In this document: one piece after another, positions 8,131 through 17,864 of the stretch
Layout of the letters: the number at the start of each line of letters is the position of its first letter
Numbering within the stretch: the stretch's first letter is position 1
NCBI GenBank assembly: GCA_051649605.1
Contig: JBOFHK010000006.1
Location: forward strand, 27,842 to 91,841
Source of the DNA: Brevinema_A sp051649605
GTDB lineage: Bacteria > Spirochaetota > Brevinematia > Brevinematales > Brevinemataceae
Reading direction: 5' to 3'
DNA: 64,000 nt
The notes under the pieces: model-generated
What the model saw: only the letters and a program-made list of their open reading frames with translations
Database searches by the model: none
Told to the model about the DNA's origin: nothing
Program-made: the position numbers and the translations under genes

Positions 8131-9369
8131 ATGAGTATTTTACTAGGACGTCAATCTATTGTTGATGTCCATCAAAATATTGTTGCTTATGAGCTCCTTT
8201 TTCGTTCTATCGATAACAGTCCTATTGATTGTGATATTGAAGCTACTGCTAATGTGATCTCAAACACCCTTTCGATGATGTCCATTGATAATATATTAGG
8301 AAATAAAAGAGGCTTTATCAATATTGGTATTGATATTCTAAAAAAAGGATTATTGGATATTATTCCCGCGAAAAGGTTCGTAATCGAAATTTTAGAAACA
8401 CAAAAACCCTCAGAAGAACTAATCACGTTAATCAAAAAATTTAAACAGAAAGGATATATCTTTGCCTTAGATGATTTTATTATTGATCAAGAACAACTCC
8501 AATATTGGAAACCTGTTCTTGATCAAGTTCATATTATCAAAGTAGATCTAATGGATACAAACGTAGACAACCTTCGTCAAAAAACAGCATTGCTACAATC
8601 GTTCAAAACCACTCTACTCGCCGAAAAAGTTGAAACTGAAGAAATGTTTCTCCTATGCAAAGAATTGGGTTATCAGTATTTCCAAGGCTATTTCTTTACC
8701 AAACCAATCATTTTAAAAGGTAAGGATATTTCACCTCCTATCCAAGGGATTTTATCAGTTGTCAGTAAGTTGCAGCAGGATGCTGATATTATAGAAATCG
8801 AAAATCACCTAAAAGCACATCCTGAATTAGTTATTTCTCTTCTCAAGATTGTAAATTCTTCGAGTGTATCTCCTATCCAAGAAATTACATCAGTACGTCA
8901 AGCTATTGCTCTATTGGGTAAAAAAGCCTTAACCCAGTGGTTATTACTTTTACTATACTCTTATAAAACTCAAAATGAACAGAATACCAAAGATAATCCT
9001 CTCTTCCTAATGGCCACTCAACGAGGTAAAATTATGGAATATCTTTTAAACCAAACAATGCCCAATGTATCTCGCTCCTTAAAAGATGAGGCTTTTTTGA
9101 CAGGATTATTATCTCTTTCCGACGCCCTACTTAATATTCCTATGACTCAAATCCTACAAGAACTCCATCTATCGCCTGCTATTTCTAATGCCATTCTTTA
9201 TAACGAAGGACGATTAGGAGCATTCTTAGCATTGACAAAATCATTTGAAATATTCGACCTTACCAAGATTGCCGACCAATCGAAAAAATTAGGCGTTTCT
9301 ACCCAAATGATAAACCATGCCTCTCATTTGGCTTTAAAATTTGCCAAAGAACTAGCAAATCAAATTTAA
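8131..9369 (+). CDS. EAL-like/HDOD signalling protein (YuxH type)
   Basis: A 412-residue protein with an N-terminal EAL-like domain (~1-200) and a C-terminal HDOD domain (~205-400; LQQDADIIEIENHLKAHPELVISLLKIVNSS is the HDOD opening). This combination is known from YuxH/CdgJ-type proteins. The signature Glu-Ala-Leu is replaced by YELLFR, and the downstream acidic motifs read FALDDF and AEKVET. The domain therefore keeps only part of the residues needed for cyclic-di-GMP hydrolysis and is more likely a binding or scaffold module. GTGAGG lies 6 nt before ATG 8131, which decides the start against an in-frame GTG at 8119. It is transcribed divergently from the envelope gene run. Confidence 0.85.
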   Translation: MSILLGRQSIVDVHQNIVAYELLFRSIDNSPIDCDIEATANVISNTLSMMSIDNILGNKRGFINIGIDILKKGLLDIIPAKRFVIEILETQKPSEELITLIKKFKQKGYIFALDDFIIDQEQLQYWKPVLDQVHIIKVDLMDTNVDNLRQKTALLQSFKTTLLAEKVETEEMFLLCKELGYQYFQGYFFTKPIILKGKDISPPIQGILSVVSKLQQDADIIEIENHLKAHPELVISLLKIVNSSSVSPIQEITSVRQAIALLGKKALTQWLLLLLYSYKTQNEQNTKDNPLFLMATQRGKIMEYLLNQTMPNVSRSLKDEAFLTGLLSLSDALLNIPMTQILQELHLSPAISNAILYNEGRLGAFLALTKSFEIFDLTKIADQSKKLGVSTQMINHASHLALKFAKELANQI

Positions 9370-9391
9370 ATGCTTGTTTGTATTTATTCAC

Positions 9392-9424
9392 AAAATAGTG
9401 TATAATCCTATTATACACTATTTT
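9392..9424. promoter_or_regulatory. Perfect 15-bp palindrome overlapping the dinG promoter
   Basis: Arms 9392-9406 and 9410-9424 are exactly complementary, with a 3-nt centre (CCT). The left arm ends in TATAAT (9401-9406), which can serve as the -10 box of the downstream helicase gene, with a poor -35 candidate (TTGTAT, 9378-9383) 17 nt upstream. The right arm ends in five T, so it could equally be the terminator of the EAL-HDOD gene. The two readings are not exclusive. Confidence 0.6.
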
Positions 9425-9439
9425 TCTTAGGAGTTTGCA

Positions 9440-11917
9440 TTGTACCATCCAAGCACTGATTTTTTTCACCCTAATATAAGACACTATATTTCTGATACTA
9501 TTCAACAACATCATGGTGATGAGGTGTTTTTTATTGCTTGGATTGATAAAGAAGGGAGTGTTAGTGAATGTGAAGCAATTTCTTTTGGTAATGATACTGC
9601 TGTTCCCGCTCCCTTAGCAGAAGGGCTTAAAGGTGATCTTGTCATCCACAATCATCCTTCTGGAGATTTAAGAGCATCCAACCTCGATATTAATATTGCT
9701 TCTTTATTAGCAACAAAGAAATTAGGCTTTTATATTATAAACAATAATTGCTCCGAAGTTAATATTGTTTATAAACCAAAATCACGAGTTTTTCTCCAAG
9801 AAAATCAAGTCTTATCCTTATTTCAAAAAAATGGTCTCCTAGAAGAATTAATGGGATTTTATGAAGAACGACCCGAACAAGAAACTCTTACCAAAAAAAT
9901 TACTCAAGCTATTAATGAGAGCAAAATCCTTATGGCAGAAGCAGGTACAGGTACAGGTAAATCTCTCGCCTATCTTATTCCTACTGTTTTATGGGCGGTA
10001 TTATCAGATAAAAGGGTGTTTATTACAACCCATACTATTAATCTTCAAAATCAAATCGCTCAAAAAGATGCCGAATTAGTTTCCTTAGTTGTTGAGCGTC
10101 TTACTGGGATTCGCCCAAGATTTGCCGTATTAGTTGGAAGAGCAAACTATTTCTGCCCAAAAGCCTTTCATGATTTAAAAAATGATTCTGATAAAAGTTA
10201 TTCCTTATTTGATAATCATGATAGTATTGCCCATCAATTAGAATTAATTCAAACATGGGCAGAACATACCGAAGAAGGACTACGATCAGAAATTCCCGAA
10301 AAAATCATCCCTGAACTTTGGGAAGAGCTTTCCGCATCAACACCTAACTGCCCTCGAAAAGAATGTCCTTTTTATGCCGATTGTTTTTATTACAAAGCTC
10401 GGATGACTGCAGAATCTTCTCATGTTTTGATCGGCAACCATGCTCTTCTTTTAGCAGCGATTGATGATGAACAAGGATTTCTATCGACTATTCCCCATTT
10501 TTCTGGAATTGTGTTAGATGAAGCTCATAATTTATCAATCATCACCCTAAATTCCATGGCAGAATCATTTTCTTTTGGTTCTATTATGTGGAGACTATCT
10601 CGTCTCTACAGACAAAAAGGCGATTCCTTTTTTGGACAACTTAGCTTTTTACGTGATCGTTCTACCTTGGATCGCTACCCTGAATTATCGGATTTGTTCT
10701 ATAAGATTGGCTCTACTATCCTTACTCTTGCTCAAAATATGAAACAACGAGAACAACACTTTCGGGATTTATTACAACAACATGTGGAAATTTCAACAGA
10801 AATTACACCACAACTATTTTCCAAAGTACCGTGGAGCGAAGCAAAAAAAATATTAACCTTTCTTTTTGAAGAATTAAAACAAATTGAGTCCCATATTAGT
10901 ATATTGACAGAAAAAACCCAAGAACAAATCCCTGACCCTCACATTTTAGAAATTTTAAGAATTATTGACCTCCACAATAACGCTCTCCACACCATGAGAC
11001 AGACATTCGAAAAAATATTCAATAATTTAGATGCCGACGCTATTGCCGTCAAACAAATGGAATTTACCTATTCCTCTATTACTTTTTCTGCGGGGCCTGC
11101 GAGTATTGAAGATTATTTAGCTCGTCATCTCTTCCGCAATAAAGAATTTACAATTTTTAGTTCAGCAACTCTTTCTGTTAATAAGAGTTTTGAGTTTTTC
11201 TCTCAAGGAATAGGACTGAATTATGTAGATGAAGATCAAATCAAAAATATTATTTTAGATAGTCCATTTGATTATAAAAATCAAATGGAAGTATTTGTTA
11301 TTAACGAACAGTTTTTATCTCCAGGTAAACAAGAGCAAGAAAAATTGGAGCTTGTCAAACAAGCCGTCCTAACCGTAGGGGGAGGAGCGTTATTGTTATT
11401 TACTTCTTACAAAGCAATGGACATCGCTTATCAAGCACTATCTGAAGATTTTATTCAAAGTGGTTTGCACCCTCTCAAGCAGGGAGAATTTTCCCGAGAA
11501 TATTTGATTAATACTATGAGAGCCAAAGACTATAGCGTCCTTTTTGGTACGGCAAGTTTTTGGGAAGGGGTGGATGTACAAGGAGACCATCTTCGTTTTG
11601 TGGTAATCGACAAACTACCTTTTGATAACCCTTTCAATCCTCTCACCAAAGCAATCTGTCGTATTATCGAAGAGCAAGGCAAGAACCCTTTCAACGAATA
11701 TTCTATCCCTCGAGCAGTTCTCAAATATAAACAGGGAATAGGACGATTAATCCGTTCCAAAAAAGATAGAGGCGTTCTATTGGTTTTAGACAGTCGTATT
11801 TTTTCTAAAACTTATGGTAAAAATTTTATTAATGCTGCCAAGCCAGCATCTTCATCTTTTTTATCACCCACGGAAATCCTTAAAAAAATCAAAATATTTT
11901 TTAACATCAATCGATAA
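9440..11917 (+). CDS. dinG: DinG-type DNA helicase with N-terminal JAMM/RadC-like domain
   Basis: An 825-residue fusion. Residues ~1-115 carry a RadC/JAMM metal-binding signature (HNHPSGDLRASNLD, residues ~72-85). The rest is an XPD/DinG superfamily 2 helicase: Walker A in AEAGTGTGKSLAY (~169-181), four cysteines placed as in the DinG/XPD iron-sulphur cluster (YFC, then NC, EC and DC in a short stretch), DEAH box VLDEAHN, and the C-terminal motifs GTASFWEGVDVQGD and QGIGRLIRS. DinG unwinds 5'-3' and clears R-loops and replication blocks. Firmicute DinG has an exonuclease domain at this end instead. The start is TTG 9440, with AGGAG 6 nt upstream. It is followed closely by dut and obgE. Confidence 0.92.
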   Translation: MYHPSTDFFHPNIRHYISDTIQQHHGDEVFFIAWIDKEGSVSECEAISFGNDTAVPAPLAEGLKGDLVIHNHPSGDLRASNLDINIASLLATKKLGFYIINNNCSEVNIVYKPKSRVFLQENQVLSLFQKNGLLEELMGFYEERPEQETLTKKITQAINESKILMAEAGTGTGKSLAYLIPTVLWAVLSDKRVFITTHTINLQNQIAQKDAELVSLVVERLTGIRPRFAVLVGRANYFCPKAFHDLKNDSDKSYSLFDNHDSIAHQLELIQTWAEHTEEGLRSEIPEKIIPELWEELSASTPNCPRKECPFYADCFYYKARMTAESSHVLIGNHALLLAAIDDEQGFLSTIPHFSGIVLDEAHNLSIITLNSMAESFSFGSIMWRLSRLYRQKGDSFFGQLSFLRDRSTLDRYPELSDLFYKIGSTILTLAQNMKQREQHFRDLLQQHVEISTEITPQLFSKVPWSEAKKILTFLFEELKQIESHISILTEKTQEQIPDPHILEILRIIDLHNNALHTMRQTFEKIFNNLDADAIAVKQMEFTYSSITFSAGPASIEDYLARHLFRNKEFTIFSSATLSVNKSFEFFSQGIGLNYVDEDQIKNIILDSPFDYKNQMEVFVINEQFLSPGKQEQEKLELVKQAVLTVGGGALLLFTSYKAMDIAYQALSEDFIQSGLHPLKQGEFSREYLINTMRAKDYSVLFGTASFWEGVDVQGDHLRFVVIDKLPFDNPFNPLTKAICRIIEEQGKNPFNEYSIPRAVLKYKQGIGRLIRSKKDRGVLLVLDSRIFSKTYGKNFINAAKPASSSFLSPTEILKKIKIFFNINR

Positions 11918-11933
11918 AATACCAGGAGTTATT

Positions 11934-12371
11934 ATGAACATTCCCGTAATACAAGGACACCCTCAGGCAAAATTACCTACTTATCAAAGTGCTGATGCGG
12001 CAGGGGCTGATCTCTACGCTTGTATAGAAAAACCTATGATAATTTCTTCAGGGGCACTTGCGATCATTCCCACAGGATTATCCTTAGCAATCCCCAAAGG
12101 TTACGAAATGCAGATTCGAGCTCGTAGCGGTTTAGCATCAAAAGGTTTGGTCATTCCTAATGCCCCAGGAACAATTGACGCCGATTATCGAGGAGAAATT
12201 AAAGTCCTTCTACTCAATCTTAGTGGGAGTGATTTTGAAATTACACCAGATATGAGGATTGCTCAAGCAGTTATTGCCCCTATTTTTCAAGTAGCTTATC
12301 AATTCACCGAAGAATTATCAGAAACAGAACGAGGATCTGGTGGCTTTGGAAGTACAGGAACACACCATTAA
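11934..12371 (+). CDS. dut: dUTP diphosphatase
   Basis: A 145-residue homotrimeric-type dUTPase that hydrolyses dUTP to dUMP, keeping uracil out of DNA and feeding dTMP synthesis. All five family motifs are visible: AAGADLYA, the RSGLASKG phosphate loop, the APGTIDADYRGEI substrate loop with its Asp and Tyr, RIAQAVI, and the C-terminal glycine-rich arm ERGSGGFGSTG. The true start is ATG 11934, preceded by AGGAG; the open frame extends upstream into dinG without a ribosome site. It lies 16 nt after dinG and 11 nt before obgE. Confidence 0.97.
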   Translation: MNIPVIQGHPQAKLPTYQSADAAGADLYACIEKPMIISSGALAIIPTGLSLAIPKGYEMQIRARSGLASKGLVIPNAPGTIDADYRGEIKVLLLNLSGSDFEITPDMRIAQAVIAPIFQVAYQFTEELSETERGSGGFGSTGTHH

Positions 12372-12382
12372 AAGGATAATTC

Positions 12383-13456
12383 ATGATTTTTAAAGATGAA
12401 GTAGAAATTTTTATTAGTTCGGGTAAAGGCGGCGACGGAGCAGTATCCTTTCGCCGAGAAAAATTTATCCCTAATGGAGGCCCTGACGGAGGCGACGGAG
12501 GTAACGGGGGTAGTGTGATTTTTCATGTCAATACCCAGCTCCATACCTTAGCAAAATTTCACGAAGGACAAAAATTTAGAGCTGAAGCTGGTAAAAATGG
12601 CGACGGTCAAAAATGTTTTGGGAGAAAAGGCGAAGATATTATTTTAGAAGTCCCCCCAGGAACAATCGTCTCCGAAATCTTAGAAGATGGTACAAGCAAA
12701 TTTATTGCTGATCTTCGGTATGGAGAGCATACCATTCTTAATGGAGGACGAGGCGGTAAAGGTAATATTCATTACAAAACTGCTGTTCGACAAAGCCCTC
12801 AATACGCTCAAAAAGGGACTCCTGGAGAACAAAAAAATATTGTTTTAGAATTAAAATTAATTGCCCATATTGGACTAGCGGGTTTTCCTAATGCAGGTAA
12901 ATCTTCTCTTGTATCTTGTTTGACAAATGCTCGTCCTAAAGTTGCTGATTATCCATTTACCACTCTCGTTCCCAATCTAGGAATGATGATTCCAGAATAT
13001 TACGGTGATGGACTTTTGGTCGCTGATATTCCTGGATTAATAGAAGGAGCAGCTCATGGCAAAGGTTTAGGTATAGAATTTCTCAAACATATTGAACGCA
13101 CAAAATTACTCTTATTTGTCCTCGATTTAACCGATTCTCCAGAAGAAAAGTTTAATATTCTTCGACAAGAATTGGCCTTTTATTCTCAAAAATTGTCTCA
13201 ACGGTCTTATGTTGTTTGTTTTAATAAGATTGATCTTATACCAGAAATTCCACAAGAAATTACCAATTTTATCAATTCTTTAGAAAGTCAAGGGGTTCCT
13301 GTATTTATTACCAGTGCTGGCACAGGAGAAGGATTGGCTCTACTCAAAACAAAACTCTTTCAAATTTGGAATGATCTTCCTAAAAATGAAGATGAAGATG
13401 CGATGGAAGTACCCAAAGATAGCTTTGACGATTTTACCAAGGGATTGGATCTGTAG
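12383..13456 (+). CDS. obgE: Obg-family GTPase
   Basis: A 357-residue GTPase acting in late 50S ribosome assembly and growth control. The glycine-rich Obg fold fills residues ~1-158 (GKGGDGAVSFRREKF, GGPDGGDGGNGG). The G domain follows, with G1 GFPNAGKSSL (~165-174), the switch region DYPFTTLVPNLG, G3 DIPGLIEGA and G4 NKID. The C-terminus is short and acidic (KNEDEDAMEVP) and has no OCT domain. It is the last gene of the dinG-dut-obgE run and ends before a strong terminator. Confidence 0.97.
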   Translation: MIFKDEVEIFISSGKGGDGAVSFRREKFIPNGGPDGGDGGNGGSVIFHVNTQLHTLAKFHEGQKFRAEAGKNGDGQKCFGRKGEDIILEVPPGTIVSEILEDGTSKFIADLRYGEHTILNGGRGGKGNIHYKTAVRQSPQYAQKGTPGEQKNIVLELKLIAHIGLAGFPNAGKSSLVSCLTNARPKVADYPFTTLVPNLGMMIPEYYGDGLLVADIPGLIEGAAHGKGLGIEFLKHIERTKLLLFVLDLTDSPEEKFNILRQELAFYSQKLSQRSYVVCFNKIDLIPEIPQEITNFINSLESQGVPVFITSAGTGEGLALLKTKLFQIWNDLPKNEDEDAMEVPKDSFDDFTKGLDL

Positions 13457-13484
13457 ATTGGTCATATTTCTAAGGAAAGCTTTT

Positions 13485-13521
13485 AAGATAAAGCCCCCTA
13501 TATAATAGGGGGCTTTATCTT
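13485..13521. terminator. Bidirectional terminator between obgE and ftsK
   Basis: A perfect 16-bp stem (13485-13500 with 13506-13521) with a 5-nt loop; the core CCCCC/GGGGG is flanked by A/T. It lies 28 nt after the obgE stop and 11 nt after the convergent ftsK stop, so it probably ends both transcripts. Confidence 0.85.
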
Positions 13522-13532
13522 ATCAATAATTT

Positions 13533-16500
13533 TTAATCCAAATAGTTAGTGATTTCATCACGAGTGATATTAATTAACCAGCCTTTACCGGCACTAGGAG
13601 GAGGAGAAATAATTTTTAGGTCTTTCATTGATTCGATCAAACGAGAGGCTCTATTATATCCTACACGAAACCGCCGTTGAATCCCCGAAGCAGAAATCTC
13701 CCCATTATCTACAGAAAATCGAAGTACTTCTTCAAATAAAGGATCGCTCAAGGCATCTGTACGAGAACCATCAGAATTATTTTCTTCCTGTCGTGCAAGA
13801 AGCTCCGAGAAATCGATCACATACTCTGGAGATCCATTTTTCTTGATACGATTAACCGTACGAGCGACATCTTCATTAGATGCATAAGGTGATTGAATAC
13901 GAATAGGTTCCATATAATTAGGAGACATAAAGAGCATATCACCACGACCAAGTAGGGTTTCTGCTCCGTTACGATCAATAATCGTACGCGAATCAATTTT
14001 TGAGCTTACTCTAAAGGCAATCCTACTAGGAAAATTCGCTTTAATAACGCCTGTTACCACATCTACAGAAGGACGCTGTGTCGCAAGCACAAGATGAATC
14101 CCCACAGCACGCGACATCGAAGCCAAACGAGAAATATGTTTTTCCGTCTCTTTGGGAACACGGAGCATTAAATTTGCAAATTCATCTACAATAACCACAA
14201 TATAAGGAAGCTTTTCCCCATCCTGTACCGATTCTTTATACTCTTTAATATTTCGAACACCAAGCTCCGAGAGTATTTTATAGCGACGATCCATTTCTTG
14301 CACAGTCCATTCTAATGCTGCCATTGCTTCTTCAGGTTTAGTGATAATTGGGGCTAACAAATGGGGAATCCCTCCGTATAGCTCTAATTCTACCATTTTC
14401 GGATCAATCATAATAAATTTCAAATCTTCTGAAGAAAGTTTAAAAAGTAATCCCATAATTAAGGCATTTACATAAACGCTTTTTCCACTACCCGTCGTCC
14501 CAGCAATCAATAAATGAGGCGTAGTTGCTAAATCGCCAACAATTTCTCTACCGCCAACGTCTACCCCTAAAATCAAAGGAAGGGTAGCATCACTATTTTG
14601 AAATAAGATACTTTCTATCTGCTCACGGATAAGAAAATTCCGTCGTACTTTATTAGGAACTTCTATTCCTATTAAGCTACGACCTTCTACAGGGCTAATA
14701 ATTCTCAAATTAGAAGTGCCTGCCTGTAATGCCAAATCGTCCTGTAGATTAAGAATTGTTCGTAATTTCAACCCTGAAGGAGGTTCTAACTCAAAACGGG
14801 TAATTGTCGGGCCTCTATTATAATCTACAACTTGCATATTAATATTGAAACTTTCATAGGTATCTTCAATCATTTTCATTGTTGTTTCAATTTCTTCATC
14901 TTCATCTATTTTAGAAACAATATCATTATTAGGCTCTAAATCTTCTATATCGGGAAAATAGACAGAAGAGTTTTCTTGCTCTATAGGGTATTTCATCGGC
15001 TCAATCAAATGTCCTTCCGTAGCCACAGAAGGCATTAAGAGTAATTCTGGTTTATCTAATTCTTGAAGACGATGAGAAACTACTTTTTCCTCTTCTATTG
15101 GAAATTCGTTTATAGGTTCTGTATTTTTAAGAAGAAGTTCTTTATTATTCGATTGTTTTATCGTATGATCTAACAATTCTTGTGGATCTTCAAAAATAGA
15201 TACTGGTGCTTCCAGCTCACTAATTATTGGATTATTATTTTTTTCAATACGAATATCTTGGGTATCATCTTCATCAACAGATTTTTCCAGAAGATCAACA
15301 TTTTGTGAATCGCTATCTGCTAAAATAAATTCTGTTGATTCTTGAGATTCCTCTATTGTATCTACCAGTAAACAACCCAAGGAATCTTCAGAAATATCCT
15401 CTACTATACCCAAATCGTGCATTTCTTCTATAACACACTCTTTGGGCTCATCATAAGATTCTACTGAGATGAGATCCCATGATTCTTTACTTGGTTCTTC
15501 TGAACTTTCAAGTTCTTGAGCGGTAATTTGTGGCAATTGTTCGTCGGCAGGCACTTCGGAATCCACAAGAGTTAGAAGGGTATCTAAAATAATTTCTTCT
15601 TCTATAGGCTCATTATTCATATCTTGTACTAACATTACTGCGTTTTGGAGATCTTCTTGAGCAACTTGTATCTCATCATCAGCAATGTTTATCTGAGAAA
15701 TCACATCATCAAAATTCAGAACTCCTAAATCTTTTACCAGTTCTTCTCGTGTGAATCGTCCAAACTCACCAAAGGTATCCATATGTTGTTTCTGGAAATC
15801 TTGAATCATATCTTTAATTTCTGCTGATTCAGAAGAATTCTCTTTTTGATTTTCATCAAGTTCGTTATTAGGATCTTCTACAATATTTTCTTCTGATACT
15901 AATTCTTCTGGTCTGATATTCGAGAAATCTTGCACAGAGTCTTGTGTAAATTGAGAAATATCAGGCAAATCACCCAATTCCAGTCGCATCAATGCAGCAA
16001 AGTGCGGGGACTGATAATCATCAGCCACTTCTTGCATCATTATTACCTCTTCTTGGTCTATTTCTTTAGGTTCTTTGGTAACGAGAGTGTTATTACTTTG
16101 TTTTTCAGGTACCTTATCAACATTAATAAAGAAATCCTCTTCTCGAATTTCGGTTCGAAGATCATCACGAGGAATTTGCTCAGAAACCCCTGAGACAGAT
16201 ACCTCTGGTAGGTAAGATATTGGAGAAAGATCTTGATGCTGACTACTAAAAAAAACATCATCACCCAAAACCTGTGATACGGTATCTATATTCCGTTTTT
16301 TAAGTTCTAAAATTTCCTGCTCAAAATCTTGAAGTGCAAATGATGTAGTTAACATCTGAGGAGGAATATTTTGAGCAGGAATTTCTTCAACTGAGGGTTG
16401 GTATTTTTGGTAATATTGATCTGCTAGTTCTTGGTGTTTTTTTCTTGTTTTTTCTCTAAAGCTTATGAGATCTTCTTGTTGTTTTTTTATTTTTCGCTCT

Positions 16501-17864
16501 AAGCCTTGTAAAAGAAGTTTTTCTGACTCGCTAATTGGAGGCATCGTATCTGTAGAATTTAGCTGTTGGTGCACTTCTTCAAGCGAAAAATGTGCTATCT
16601 CAGGAAGAATAATAGGATCACTATTATCTAAGGTACTCACAGGGGGAAAATTAGAAATATGCTGAGGTGTTTCTTCAGGGAACTCTTCAACATGGGGAAT
16701 AATATCTTCAATGATTTGTTCTCGATCGTGTACCAAAGAATCCAAAACATCTTGTGCTACAGAACTTTGCGGTACTAGAGTTTTAGTTTCTTCTGTATTT
16801 ACCATCGGAGGGTTTAATTCTTCAAACGTTCCCTCATTAAATAAGAGCCTTGGAACTTGACGAACAAAATCACCCATAGAAACACCAGACTCACGAACCC
16901 ATTTACTATTAGGCACGATAGGCTCTATCCCTTGATCCAAATCATCAAGTGATTCCACGGTATCTTTGAGATCTTCCAATAAACTTGAGGTCGGATTAGG
17001 TAGAACTTCACGATTATCTTCTAATTTGGCATAAAAAGGATTATCATTATTCATATAGGGTGACAGTAAATCAACATCACTATCCCTTAAAACATCCACT
17101 GTTTTAAGGGTAGTCAAAGGTTTTTTAGAAAGAAAAACTGCTGGTGTTTCTTCTTCAGATTCTTGTATTTCCTGAAGAAAGCTGGGAACTTGGTCTCGGT
17201 GTTTAAGAGGCTGTTCTAGTGTTTTGTAATATTCATCAATAAGCGAATCTACTGATCCGTAATGTTCAGAGGGAAGCTCTATTTCTTCGATCGTTTTCTC
17301 TAAAGAGGCTGACTCTAATTCATGTTGAATCCCTAGGGATTCAACAACAGGCTCCGTAAGAGGTTGTTGGAAATAATGCTGGAGAATATATCGGGGGACA
17401 TTCCAAATAGAAAAAACACCTCCCATAAAGCCAACAAAAATAAAAGGAATCCAGACAATATTAGGAAGAATATTGGTAAACATCGAAGCTAATAAAGAAC
17501 CAAAAATACCACCAGAAACAAAGGAAAAATTATTGCTTAGTAAAGAAAGGGTGGTTGCCCAAAGTAAAACCAAATAATGAGTAACTGAAAATCGGATGAG
17601 TAACAATTTGGGATCAATCCCTGTGAGAATTCGAATCCCTATAAATAAAGAAAATACCGCCCAAATCCACGAAGCTTGTCCATAAAATAAAACAAAAGGC
17701 ATCGCCAAATAAGCTCCAAAATATCCTAGAATATTCTGATACGATAGTGCAGTAGTATAAAAAATTAAATCATTAGGAGAAAATCCTATTAAAGAAATCC
17801 CTAAAACTAAAGAAAATAAAATCAACGAATAGGAGATAAGAATTCTAAAAATCCCTTTAAACAT
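13533..17864 (-). CDS. ftsK: DNA translocase FtsK with very long linker
   Basis: A 1443-residue septal DNA pump. The N-terminal ~160 residues hold four to five membrane helices. Then comes a very long low-complexity acidic linker (about 165-965, rich in Glu, Asp, Gln, Ser and Pro). The motor occupies the last ~475 residues: Walker A IAGTTGSGKSVYVNA, Walker B YIVVIVDEFANLM, and LVLATQRPSVDVVTG. The C-terminal gamma domain, which reads KOPS-type polarity sequences, is present (DNGEISASGIQRRFRVGYNRASRLI). In other bacteria FtsK activates XerCD at dif; a Xer-type recombinase is encoded at 4919-5797. The start codon follows the uppP stop without a gap, so the two are co-translated. Most FtsK proteins have 750-1330 residues. 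Confidence 0.95.
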   Translation of the reverse strand: MFKGIFRILISYSLILFSLVLGISLIGFSPNDLIFYTTALSYQNILGYFGAYLAMPFVLFYGQASWIWAVFSLFIGIRILTGIDPKLLLIRFSVTHYLVLLWATTLSLLSNNFSFVSGGIFGSLLASMFTNILPNIVWIPFIFVGFMGGVFSIWNVPRYILQHYFQQPLTEPVVESLGIQHELESASLEKTIEEIELPSEHYGSVDSLIDEYYKTLEQPLKHRDQVPSFLQEIQESEEETPAVFLSKKPLTTLKTVDVLRDSDVDLLSPYMNNDNPFYAKLEDNREVLPNPTSSLLEDLKDTVESLDDLDQGIEPIVPNSKWVRESGVSMGDFVRQVPRLLFNEGTFEELNPPMVNTEETKTLVPQSSVAQDVLDSLVHDREQIIEDIIPHVEEFPEETPQHISNFPPVSTLDNSDPIILPEIAHFSLEEVHQQLNSTDTMPPISESEKLLLQGLERKIKKQQEDLISFREKTRKKHQELADQYYQKYQPSVEEIPAQNIPPQMLTTSFALQDFEQEILELKKRNIDTVSQVLGDDVFFSSQHQDLSPISYLPEVSVSGVSEQIPRDDLRTEIREEDFFINVDKVPEKQSNNTLVTKEPKEIDQEEVIMMQEVADDYQSPHFAALMRLELGDLPDISQFTQDSVQDFSNIRPEELVSEENIVEDPNNELDENQKENSSESAEIKDMIQDFQKQHMDTFGEFGRFTREELVKDLGVLNFDDVISQINIADDEIQVAQEDLQNAVMLVQDMNNEPIEEEIILDTLLTLVDSEVPADEQLPQITAQELESSEEPSKESWDLISVESYDEPKECVIEEMHDLGIVEDISEDSLGCLLVDTIEESQESTEFILADSDSQNVDLLEKSVDEDDTQDIRIEKNNNPIISELEAPVSIFEDPQELLDHTIKQSNNKELLLKNTEPINEFPIEEEKVVSHRLQELDKPELLLMPSVATEGHLIEPMKYPIEQENSSVYFPDIEDLEPNNDIVSKIDEDEEIETTMKMIEDTYESFNINMQVVDYNRGPTITRFELEPPSGLKLRTILNLQDDLALQAGTSNLRIISPVEGRSLIGIEVPNKVRRNFLIREQIESILFQNSDATLPLILGVDVGGREIVGDLATTPHLLIAGTTGSGKSVYVNALIMGLLFKLSSEDLKFIMIDPKMVELELYGGIPHLLAPIITKPEEAMAALEWTVQEMDRRYKILSELGVRNIKEYKESVQDGEKLPYIVVIVDEFANLMLRVPKETEKHISRLASMSRAVGIHLVLATQRPSVDVVTGVIKANFPSRIAFRVSSKIDSRTIIDRNGAETLLGRGDMLFMSPNYMEPIRIQSPYASNEDVARTVNRIKKNGSPEYVIDFSELLARQEENNSDGSRTDALSDPLFEEVLRFSVDNGEISASGIQRRFRVGYNRASRLIESMKDLKIISPPPSAGKGWLINITRDEITNYLD

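Noticed and set aside
15930..16665. Open frames on both strands inside the ftsK linker
   Set aside because: They arise from the repetitive acidic codons of the linker, have no ribosome sites, and lie fully inside a convincing gene.
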